Assembly: GCA_039821645.1 (NCBI GenBank)
Contig: JBCBNU010000044.1
Location: forward strand, 1 to 24,316
Length of the DNA stretch: 24,316 bases
DNA from: CALBPI01 sp039821645
Lineage (GTDB): Bacteria; Pseudomonadota; Gammaproteobacteria; Steroidobacterales; Woeseiaceae
Direction of reading: 5' to 3'
In this document: positions 8,975-15,460 of the stretch, in pieces
How positions within the stretch are numbered: the stretch's first letter is position 1
How the letters are laid out: each line of letters begins with the position of its first letter
Notes under the pieces: model-generated
What the model saw: the letters and a program-made list of their open reading frames with translations, nothing else
What the model was told of the DNA's origin: nothing
The model's database searches: none
Position numbers and translations under genes: made by a program

Positions 8975-9877
8975 ATGAAAATTCTCGCGCTATTTGTTGC
9001 ATTGGTGCTGGAGCGGATGGCGACGCATCTGTTTCATTGGCGGGAACTTCGGTGGCTTGATCCTCTACTCGACGTGTTTCTCGTTCGAAGCAGGAGTTTG
9101 TCCGGGGTAACACCCTATTTGTGGGTGCTGCTGGCTCTGGGAGTGGCGGTGGCACCGGTGGTTATCGTTCGTTTGCTGCTGGATGAAGCCTGGCTCGGGC
9201 TACCCTATTTCGTGCTGTCTGCGGTGGTGCTCTTCTTGTGCCTTGGGCCTGAGGATATCGGTGAAGAGGTTGACCGGTGGTGCGCCGCAGTCCGATCGGG
9301 CGATGAGGAAGAGGAACGGCGTAACGCGAAGGCGCTACTGGAACGTCGTTTCACGGATCGCTTGGAGGCGCGCACGCAAGTCGCTGGTGCCGTGTTCGCG
9401 CAGGCCAACAATCGGATTTTCGCGGTCATCTTTTGGTTCATTTTGCTTGGGCCGATCGGCGCATGGTTATTCCGCGTTTCCGATCTCGCGAGGCGCCGCG
9501 CCTTGTTCCAGGCCCAGCGCATGGAAGAGCGCGAGGACGTGGCGGCAGATTGCGAGCAGCGCGCCGATGATGTTCATGCTGTGCTTGCCTGGATTCCAGC
9601 GAGGTTGTCCGCGCTCGGGTACCTGTTCGCCGGCAACTATGATGTCGGCCGCGCTGCATGGCACAACCTTGAAACGGGCGATAGTCTTGCCCGGCACAAC
9701 GAGCGGCTGCTTTCCGAGGTGGGCTTCGCGGCATTGAATTTGACACGTTCAGACGATGAGCCGGAGGTCGATTGGGCGATTCGCGCTGCGCGATGCTCCA
9801 AGAATCTGGCCCTGCGAACGCTGTGGTTCTGGCTCGTGGGCGTTGCCGTACTTACCATCGCTGGCGTTGCGATCTGA
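8975..9877 (+). CDS. ampE: AmpE-like regulatory inner-membrane protein
   Basis: A 300-residue integral membrane protein next to ampD, as in the ampDE operon of enterobacteria and pseudomonads. AmpE is a membrane protein of the CobD/CbiB-like superfamily with a suggested sensory role in beta-lactamase regulation; its biochemical role is unsettled. The start MKILALFVALVLERMATHLF, with WRELRWLDPLL, matches AmpE. Hydrophobic segments lie near residues 46-66, 72-92, 149-166 and 280-300. NRIFAVIFWFILLGPIGAW is the conserved central motif. The C-terminal half has FAGNYDVGRAAW, matching the family pattern. It shares base 9877 with the btuF start (TGATG). Confidence 0.9.
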   Translation: MKILALFVALVLERMATHLFHWRELRWLDPLLDVFLVRSRSLSGVTPYLWVLLALGVAVAPVVIVRLLLDEAWLGLPYFVLSAVVLFLCLGPEDIGEEVDRWCAAVRSGDEEEERRNAKALLERRFTDRLEARTQVAGAVFAQANNRIFAVIFWFILLGPIGAWLFRVSDLARRRALFQAQRMEEREDVAADCEQRADDVHAVLAWIPARLSALGYLFAGNYDVGRAAWHNLETGDSLARHNERLLSEVGFAALNLTRSDDEPEVDWAIRAARCSKNLALRTLWFWLVGVAVLTIAGVAI

Positions 9878-10722
9878 TGCATCGCTGGGTGCTGGCGATA
9901 TGCATCGCGGCGATTATAGTTGCGTGCGGCGGGGATGAAGCAGGTTCTCCCGAACGTGCTGCGCCTGCCGACGTAAGAATCGTGACGCTGGCGCCACATC
10001 TCGCGGAGATCGTGTTTGCAGCCGGCGCGGGCCAGCATCTGGTTGGCGTCAGTGCCTACTCTGATTACCCCGAGACAGTAGAGGATCTGCCGATCGTCAG
10101 CGACGGATTTCAGCTGAACGCTGAAGCGTTACTTGCGGTCGAACCTACGGTGATTCTCGCATGGGGAGGTGGCGGTCAATCGCGCATGCGCGAGTTGGCC
10201 GCATCGTTGGACATTGCGCTGGTCGAGATTGCGGGTCGACGACTCCAAGATGTTGCGCCTGCCATCCGGCGTGTCGGTGAGCTCGCGGGAACATCGGCCG
10301 CGGCGAAGTCTGCAGCAGAGCGATTTGAGGCGTCACTCGAAGACCTTAAAGGCGCCGCCGAACCGCTCACCGTGTTCTACCAGATTGGTCAGCAGCCTCT
10401 GTATACCGTTGGCGGCCAACACTTCATCGCCGATTTGATCGCGCGCTGTGGCGGCGTCAACGCCTTCGCTGATCTTTCTGAAGCGGCACCAACCGTCGCG
10501 GTCGAGGCGGTCGTCGCCGCCGATCCTGACGTCATCCTGACCACTGAGGGGGCTGTGGACGACGCCACCAAGCTGTGGTCGAAGTGGCCTTCTCTGACCG
10601 CAGTGACCAAGCGCCAGATACTCGGCGTGCCCGGTGATCTCGTGAATCGTCCGGGGCCGCGGTTGGCCCAAGGGGCTGCTGCAGTTTGCGAGGCACTACA
10701 ATCGGCGTCGAGTGAGGATTAG
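9877..10722 (+). CDS. btuF: BtuF-like cobalamin (corrinoid) ABC transporter substrate-binding lipoprotein
   Basis: A helical-backbone periplasmic binding protein of the BtuF/FecB class, which delivers vitamin B12 to BtuCD. The chosen ATG at 9877 overlaps the ampE stop. It gives a short signal peptide with a lipobox-like I-V-A-Cys17, so the product is probably a membrane-anchored lipoprotein rather than free periplasmic. The fold signature is RIVTLAPHLAEIVFAAGAGQ, then LVGVSAYSDYPETVEDLPIV. EPTVILAWGGGG, YQIGQQPLYTVGG and ADPDVILTT follow, and the ending RPGPRLAQGAAAVCEAL is typical of BtuF. At 281 aa it is the usual length. The open frame extends upstream to 9772 inside ampE, but that portion is not used. 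B12 specificity is inferred from family pattern and from btuB, the adenosyltransferase, btuD and btuC nearby. A haem or other siderophore ligand cannot be excluded by sequence alone. Confidence 0.88.
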   Translation: MHRWVLAICIAAIIVACGGDEAGSPERAAPADVRIVTLAPHLAEIVFAAGAGQHLVGVSAYSDYPETVEDLPIVSDGFQLNAEALLAVEPTVILAWGGGGQSRMRELAASLDIALVEIAGRRLQDVAPAIRRVGELAGTSAAAKSAAERFEASLEDLKGAAEPLTVFYQIGQQPLYTVGGQHFIADLIARCGGVNAFADLSEAAPTVAVEAVVAADPDVILTTEGAVDDATKLWSKWPSLTAVTKRQILGVPGDLVNRPGPRLAQGAAAVCEALQSASSED

Positions 10723-10748
10723 GCGTTATTGCCCATCGCCCGGATCGA

Positions 10749-11324
10749 TTACTCAGCTGGTGCTTCTGCACCGCGGACACGATCGGAATGCCACAGGACT
10801 TCCTCTCCTCCGCCAGTGCGCGCCAGTACGCGTGCAATCACGAATAGGAGGTCTGACAAACGGTTCAGGTAACGTAGCGCTTCAGCATTGATTTCGGCAT
10901 CTCGAGAGAGCGTCTGCACACGCCGTTCCGCACGACGGCAAATCGTGCGGGCCAGATGGCAGGCTGCCGCCTGCGGATTGCCGCCCGGCAAGATGAACTC
11001 CTTCAGCGGGGGTAGTTCATCATTGAACTTGTCGAGTTGACGCTCCAGTCGGCTGACATACTCGGCGGTGATGACCTTGTGACCAGGGATGCAGAGTTCA
11101 GCGCCGACATCGAACAGATCGTGCTGGACGTCGGTCAGGCAGTTCACGATGACGGTGTTGTCAATCTGGTAGGACAACACCATCCCGATCGCACTATTGG
11201 CCTCGTCTACCGTGCCATAAGCCTCGACACGGTCGTCGTCTTTGGCGACACGCGAGCCGTCACCGAGTCCGGTTTCTCCCGCATCGCCGGTACATGTGTA
11301 GATTTTGCTGAGTCGATTGCCCAT
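10749..11324 (-). CDS. pduO: PduO-type cob(I)alamin adenosyltransferase
   Basis: This enzyme transfers the 5'-deoxyadenosyl group of ATP to cob(I)alamin (or cobyrinic acid a,c-diamide), making the coenzyme form of B12 in the cytoplasm. The 191 aa show the PduO-type signatures: an N-terminal ATP-binding loop YTCTGDAGETGLGDG with RVAKDD, VEAYGTVDEANSAIG, then FILPGGNPQAAACHLART with CRRAERRV, and YLNRLSDLLFVIARV near the end. It starts 11 bases after the btuB stop with a plausible GGAG ribosome binding site, so it is very likely in the riboswitch-controlled btuB transcript. That pairs import and activation of B12. It converges on btuF with only 26 bases between stops and no obvious terminator hairpin. 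The family call is secure; the symbol is the family name rather than a functional claim about propanediol use. Confidence 0.93.
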   Translation of the reverse strand: MGNRLSKIYTCTGDAGETGLGDGSRVAKDDDRVEAYGTVDEANSAIGMVLSYQIDNTVIVNCLTDVQHDLFDVGAELCIPGHKVITAEYVSRLERQLDKFNDELPPLKEFILPGGNPQAAACHLARTICRRAERRVQTLSRDAEINAEALRYLNRLSDLLFVIARVLARTGGGEEVLWHSDRVRGAEAPAE

Positions 11325-11335
11325 GCCTGCTCCGC

Positions 11336-13105
11336 CTAGAACGTGTATCTCAATTGTACGGTAGTGGAACGACCGAGCTGGTTGAAACCTGCTGCCGTTT
11401 CGAACTGCTTGTCCGTCACATTATCCACTCGTGCGGTTAACGCAAGATCAGCGGTCAATGCGAAGCGACCCGAGATACTGGCGATGCCGTAGCCAGCCAA
11501 TCGAACACCACCGAAATCGCGCCGTGCATCATCAGATCGCCACGAGAGATCGACACTGTGTTGGCCAAAGCGCCGGCTGATACGTGCGCTACTCGTCACG
11601 CGCGCACGACGCAGCAAGCGCGTGTCGGTTTCTGCGTTGCGCGCATCCTGGTGAGTGACACCGACCTCAACTTGCCAGCGGTCGTTGACCCATCGCAAGT
11701 CCGCGCCGACACCTTCAATCGTGGCTTGGGCAATGTTGAACAACTGGAATGTCGCAAAATCGAATTCGATCAGGTCGTCGATTTCGTTACGAAACGCCTC
11801 GACGCTGATGCGCAGTCCATTATCGAGGCTATAGATCCCGCGCAGCTGGTATTGGGTGGACGTTTCGGCATCAAGGCCCTGATTTCCACCGAAACCGAAG
11901 CGGTCGGTTGTGTCCGGCGCACGGAAAGCGCGACCCGCATCAAGCTGAACGGTGAATTGATCCGTGACGTCGTATCCCGCGCCTGCGTTCCACGTCAGTT
12001 CATTACCGAACGCCTCGTGGTCGGACAGGCGAACGCCAACCAGTGCCTGGAAGCGATCATTGCGGTATTGGTCCTGTACGTAGGCCGCCCGGATGTCGAC
12101 GTCCTCATCGAACCCGAGTCCGAAAGAGAGTGCTTTGCCGGTTTCTTGCGCGAGGTAGGCGCCCGCCACGAGCTGGTGATTGGCGTTGACTTGAAAGGTG
12201 TTTTGCCAGTCGATGCTGAGTCGGGTGCTTTTCACGGAATCTGGGCTCTCCACCTGCTGCAGGTCGTCAACCAGTCGCCCGATAATCACTTCGGTTGTCC
12301 AATGATCGGAAATGGTCTTATTCCATCCCAGTGTTGTGACCTGATTTTCGAATTCCTGTGTCACAGGGTTCAGGAAAAAATCGCTGTACTCCGTATCACC
12401 ACTAGCCTGCCAATGGGTCGCAATGAGTTGTCCGCCAGCAAGGGGCGTGGACAAAGAGAGCCTGGCGCTCAGGTTTTCAAAGCCGCGATCTGTGTCATCG
12501 GCGCTGCGTGTGGGGACACCGCCCGTGCGTAGTTGATCAATACCGGCGCGGAACACTGTGTCACCGCTACGCACACCCCACTGGGCACTCGCGCGCTCGG
12601 TGTTTTTTGTTCCCCCGCCGATGCTCACCGCCCGTTCGGGAGTCGCGGCGGTTGTAATGATGTTGATCACACCGCCGATGGCGTCGCTGCCATAAAGGGA
12701 TGATCGTGGGCCAGTGACGATTTCGATCCTGTCGATCTGCTCAGGCGTGATGTTCTGGATCGCGGGTACGCCGATCGTCGCCGGGTTCGATCGTATGCCG
12801 TCAATCAACACCAGTGTGTGATTGCTTTCAGCGCCACGCATGAAAATCGATGTCTGTTGCCCAGGCCCGCCGGTACGGGCGATATCGATGCCCGCAAAGT
12901 AACGCAGCAGCTCGATGCTGTCAGTCGCACCGCTTCGCAGGATGTCGTCGCGCGTGACGACCCGCACGTTCGCCATCGCGTCATTCAGATCGGTTTCTGT
13001 GCGTGTAGCCGTAGTCACGACCAAATCGTCGAGTTGCAGTGGTGTGTCTTGCGCGACAGCGCTTCCCGCGGCAAGCACGCCGCAAATCAGAAAAGAAGTT
13101 CTCAT
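11336..13105 (-). CDS. btuB: TonB-dependent outer-membrane vitamin B12 receptor BtuB
   Basis: BtuB is the outer-membrane beta-barrel that imports cobalamin using TonB energy. The ATG at 13105 has a good GAGG ribosome binding site and gives 589 aa with a Sec signal peptide ending AVA (cleavage after residue 18). A TonB-box-like LDDLVVTTATRTE follows. The plug domain shows ELLRYFAGIDIARTGGPGQQ, TSIFMRGAESNHTLVLIDGI and RIEIVTGPRSSLYGSDAIGG. The barrel ends QLRYTF, with the C-terminal Phe needed for outer-membrane insertion. Length and pattern fit BtuB (594 aa in E. coli). B12 specificity is strongly supported by the cobalamin riboswitch in its leader. The open frame upstream of 13105 is not used. 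Confidence 0.95.
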   Translation of the reverse strand: MRTSFLICGVLAAGSAVAQDTPLQLDDLVVTTATRTETDLNDAMANVRVVTRDDILRSGATDSIELLRYFAGIDIARTGGPGQQTSIFMRGAESNHTLVLIDGIRSNPATIGVPAIQNITPEQIDRIEIVTGPRSSLYGSDAIGGVINIITTAATPERAVSIGGGTKNTERASAQWGVRSGDTVFRAGIDQLRTGGVPTRSADDTDRGFENLSARLSLSTPLAGGQLIATHWQASGDTEYSDFFLNPVTQEFENQVTTLGWNKTISDHWTTEVIIGRLVDDLQQVESPDSVKSTRLSIDWQNTFQVNANHQLVAGAYLAQETGKALSFGLGFDEDVDIRAAYVQDQYRNDRFQALVGVRLSDHEAFGNELTWNAGAGYDVTDQFTVQLDAGRAFRAPDTTDRFGFGGNQGLDAETSTQYQLRGIYSLDNGLRISVEAFRNEIDDLIEFDFATFQLFNIAQATIEGVGADLRWVNDRWQVEVGVTHQDARNAETDTRLLRRARVTSSARISRRFGQHSVDLSWRSDDARRDFGGVRLAGYGIASISGRFALTADLALTARVDNVTDKQFETAAGFNQLGRSTTVQLRYTF

Positions 13106-13183
13106 CGTGTTTCCCCTCGGTACCCACCCGTACCAATCGATTGCAAAATCCGAAGAGCGAATTGAGGAAACGCGCAAGCAATA

Positions 13184-13200
13184 ACGGACGATCGGTCCGT
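13184..13200 (-). other. Short hairpin in the btuB leader (possible expression-platform element)
   Basis: A perfect 6-bp stem (ACGGAC / GTCCGT) with a 5-base GATCG loop lies between the riboswitch aptamer and btuB. No U-run follows on the minus strand, so it is not a classical terminator. It could be part of the switch that hides or exposes the btuB translation start, but that is inference. No pairing partner in the aptamer was established. Confidence 0.35.
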
Positions 13201-13240
13201 CACACCTGAGCTGATGCCCTCCGCATCCTCGGCATAGTGC

Positions 13241-13434
13241 TGTGGCCGGTCTCCGGACTGACGAGTGGCTGGGCCTGTTGTGATGCCTTCCCCCGACGCG
13301 GCCGGAGTGGCTGGTGCCTTGTGCACCTGATCACAACTTTTACTCGATCACCGTTGCGGGGGCAGTGTCGGACTCGCAGCAAAGCGCTCACCGACTTCCC
13401 GTTCATCCCGACGTCGTCGGGATTCACCATAGCG
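13241..13434 (-). promoter_or_regulatory. Cobalamin (AdoCbl-type) riboswitch controlling btuB
   Basis: Read on the minus strand, the conserved blocks of a cobalamin riboswitch appear in order. Near the 5' end there is a TCCCGAC/GTCGGGA hairpin, then GGGAAGTCGGTG and CACTGCCCCCGCAACGGTGA. At the 3' end is the B12 box CAGTCCGGAGACCGGCC (13244-13260). The span of roughly 190 nt from the predicted transcription start to the B12 box fits the class. Binding of cobalamin to this RNA normally represses expression of the downstream transporter gene. btuB begins 135 bases beyond the box, and the adenosyltransferase follows in the same unit. The exact ends are approximate. Confidence 0.93.
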
Positions 13435-13440
13435 CCGGGA

Positions 13441-13470
13441 AGACTAGGTGCTCTGACTCATCACTGTCAA
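13441..13470 (-). promoter_or_regulatory. Sigma70-like promoter for the btuB riboswitch transcript
   Basis: On the minus strand a perfect TTGACA -35 box (13465-13470) is followed after 18 bases by TAGTCT (13441-13446), a weak -10 box. Transcription from about 13434 would begin just before the first riboswitch block, which is the placement expected for the btuB leader. Confidence 0.6.
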
Positions 13471-13534
13471 GAAACGCGACCGCCGTTCGGACATTTGCTG
13501 CGGTACACTGGCGTTTTGATGAAGGTGTGGGCAC

Positions 13535-14323
13535 GTGGATCAGGAAGCCAGCGCGTTTCTTGCAACAGCACTAGAGGCGGCCAAGTCCGCGGCAGACGTT
13601 ATTCGAGCGGGTTACCAGGGTCGATTCACCGTGGAGACCAAATCGGATCTGACGCCAGTCACTGACATTGACGTCGCTGCTGAACAAGCGATCGCCGCCG
13701 TCATTCAGTCGCGCTTTCCAGATCATGGCTTTCTGGGCGAGGAGACCGGAGAGAGCGCGAGTGACACCGAGTTCCTCTGGTTGGTTGATCCGATCGATGG
13801 CACCAAGGCGTTTGTCCGTGGCTACCCGTTTTTCTCCACCCAGATTGCACTGATGCGCGATGGCGAGCTCGTGCTTGGCGTCTCCAGTGCGCCGATACAG
13901 GGCGATCTCGCCTACGCCGAAATCGATGGTGGTGCGTGGCTCAATGGCGAGTCGCTGCAGGTTAGCGACATCTCACTTCTGGAGGAGGCCGCAATATCGC
14001 TTGGTAATGTGCACACGCTGGCGAGTGGGCCAGGTTGGGCAGCGCTCGGCGACGTCGTGGCACGATGCGGTCGGATCCGTGGTTACGGCGATTTTCTGCA
14101 TTACCATCTGCTCGCACAGGGTTGCATCGACGCTGTCATTGAGTCAGATGTAAACATTCTCGATATTGCCGCATTGTCGGTGATCGTGACTGAGGCCGGC
14201 GGCGTGTTCACGGACATCGATGGTGGCCGAATCACGCGCGATACGCGCTCGGTGTTGGCGGCGAACCCGGCGCTCTACGAACGACTCACCGGTATGTTGC
14301 ACCCGGTACTGGCGTCAAGTTGA
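13535..14323 (+). CDS. Inositol monophosphatase-family phosphatase, HisN-like
   Basis: A 262-aa Mg2+-dependent phosphatase of the IMPase/FBPase fold. Metal-binding motifs are complete: Glu69-Glu70 in GEETGE, Asp85-Pro-Ile-Asp88-Gly-Thr in WLVDPIDGTKAF, and the C-terminal LDIAAL with the second Asp. The pattern TKSDLTPVTDIDVAAEQAI plus FPDHGFLGEE, and the GYGDFLHYHLLAQG segment, resemble the HisN-type histidinol-phosphatase branch more than SuhB or CysQ. That preference is from memory of family patterns, and the substrate could equally be an inositol phosphate or 3'-phosphoadenosine phosphate. The start is a GTG at 13535 with GAAGG upstream at suitable distance. It stands alone: divergent from the btuB unit and overlapping the end of btuD by 9 bases tail to tail. 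Confidence 0.85.
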   Translation: MDQEASAFLATALEAAKSAADVIRAGYQGRFTVETKSDLTPVTDIDVAAEQAIAAVIQSRFPDHGFLGEETGESASDTEFLWLVDPIDGTKAFVRGYPFFSTQIALMRDGELVLGVSSAPIQGDLAYAEIDGGAWLNGESLQVSDISLLEEAAISLGNVHTLASGPGWAALGDVVARCGRIRGYGDFLHYHLLAQGCIDAVIESDVNILDIAALSVIVTEAGGVFTDIDGGRITRDTRSVLAANPALYERLTGMLHPVLASS

Positions 14324-15109
14324 TAACACTGCAGGTACAAACCAGGGCTCACCACTGACTTCGGTCTGAACCACGTCCACGCCAAACAGCTGCGTTACCG
14401 TTTCGCAGCAGATCAGTTCGGATGCGTCCCCGAGTTTCCAGCCACCGTCGCCTTGAAGAATCAGCGCTATGTCCGCGTGCCGCCGCGCGATGTTCACATC
14501 ATGCATGGCGCTGATCACACTCCCGCCGGATGCGCGATAGGCTTCGAGGGCACGAAGGATCTGCTGTGAACCTGCAGGGTCCTGATGGCTTAGAGGTTCA
14601 TCGACCAAGAGCAATGGCGTCTCCTGCACCAGGGCTTGCGCGACAGCCACGCGCTGGCGCTCGCCACCCGAGAGTGTGGTCACATCGCGCTCGGCCAAGG
14701 CGTCTAGCCCGAGGCGTGAGAGCGCATCCGCCACGGAGTCTCTGTCGGATTGGTTCGGACTGCGCCAAGGGCCGTGGTGGGGGTAGCGCGCGAGCAGCAG
14801 GTGGTTGTAAACATCATTGCCGAACGCGTCGTCCTGGTGTTGCGTCACGATGGTCACAAGCTTTGCTCGGGATGCCGCGTCGACGGTGTCGGCGGGCTGA
14901 CCACACCATCGGATAAGAGACGTGTCGGTCTGCTCGAGCCCACAAAGGGTGCGCAGCGTACGTGTTTTACCTGCGCCGTTGCGCCCTAGCACGACAAGCC
15001 ATTGTGCTGGCTCGAGCGTGATTGATAACGCGGCAACGAGCACCCGGTCCGGCACCGTGATGTTGATGCCTTGGCTTTCGAGAACGGGAGTCGACAGCAG
15101 AGTTGTCAT
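14315..15109 (-). CDS. btuD: BtuD-like ABC transporter ATP-binding protein (cobalamin import)
   Basis: A 264-aa ATPase of the iron-siderophore/B12 importer class, which would energise BtuC-mediated transfer from BtuF across the inner membrane. Walker A is GRNGAGKT, the signature motif is LSGGERQRVAVAQAL, Walker B is LLLVDEPLSHQD, and the H-loop is in MHDVNIARRHAD. The Q-loop lies at VTQHQDD. The length is normal for BtuD/FepC types. It is the only gene of its transcription unit here: a strong terminator lies just upstream (15155-15173) and its partner permease btuC is about 6 kb away. B12 specificity is inferred from the neighbouring B12 genes, not from the ATPase itself. Confidence 0.88.
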   Translation of the reverse strand: MTTLLSTPVLESQGINITVPDRVLVAALSITLEPAQWLVVLGRNGAGKTRTLRTLCGLEQTDTSLIRWCGQPADTVDAASRAKLVTIVTQHQDDAFGNDVYNHLLLARYPHHGPWRSPNQSDRDSVADALSRLGLDALAERDVTTLSGGERQRVAVAQALVQETPLLLVDEPLSHQDPAGSQQILRALEAYRASGGSVISAMHDVNIARRHADIALILQGDGGWKLGDASELICCETVTQLFGVDVVQTEVSGEPWFVPAVLST

Positions 15110-15154
15110 CCGCGCAGCTTAAGCGAAGCGGGACGTGTGAGGCACAAAAAATTA

Positions 15155-15173
15155 ACCCCGGCAGAGCCGGGGT
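15155..15173 (-). terminator. Rho-independent terminator
   Basis: A perfect 8-bp GC-rich stem (ACCCCGGC / GCCGGGGT) with a 3-base loop is followed on the minus strand by TTAATTTTTT. On the plus strand the same stem is followed, after nine bases, by a second T-run, so it may act in both directions. On the minus strand it would end RNA coming from the amidohydrolase operon or from the spacer, only 45 bases before the btuD start. Confidence 0.8.
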
Positions 15174-15460
15174 GAGAGCCGTTTTTTCTTATTGTTTTTG
15201 ACAGTATCTCTGCTTGTACTCACCGACACGTTGGTCGTGTGTTTTTCTTATTCGCCGCTTTCTTATTGGCAGGCTTCCGGACGCGAACGTGGCGGTCCCC
15301 CTGATTGTCTGACGCGCAGCACTGTCTGTTGCTTGGGCATATAGATCTAAGCAAGCCATGTGCCATTTTCTTATTTGTACAAGAAAAACAGGAGGATATA
15401 GTGAGCGAACCAGCACAAAGCTGACAGCGTTACCATCAATTTGTAAGTTTCTCCGACAGT
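15174..15460. other. AT-richer gene-poor spacer with repeated TTTCTTATT motif
   Basis: About 290 bases between the end of the propeller/amidohydrolase gene and the terminator hold no recognisable gene. TTTCTTATT occurs four times (15185-15193, 15244-15252, 15259-15267, 15367-15375), that is AATAAGAAA on the minus strand, and base use is visibly more AT-rich than in neighbours. Two small minus-strand frames (75 aa ending at 15189, and 48 aa from an ATG near 15368) resemble nothing I know and lack ribosome binding sites. On the plus strand AGGAGG (15390-15395) precedes GTG and a 7-codon frame. Options are a small RNA ending at the adjacent terminator, a decayed gene, or a long 3' untranslated region. 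Confidence 0.5.

Noticed and set aside
9772..9876. A longer BtuF starting inside ampE
   Set aside because: The ATG at 9877 gives a proper lipoprotein signal and overlaps the ampE stop; the upstream residues are not signal-like.
11558..12532. A 324-aa plus-strand frame opposite btuB
   Set aside because: It lies wholly within the btuB barrel region and has no recognisable domain or ribosome binding site; it is a shadow.
13102..13665. Small frames on both strands within the btuB leader
   Set aside because: The sequence is explained by the cobalamin riboswitch and promoter; the frames have no family resemblance.
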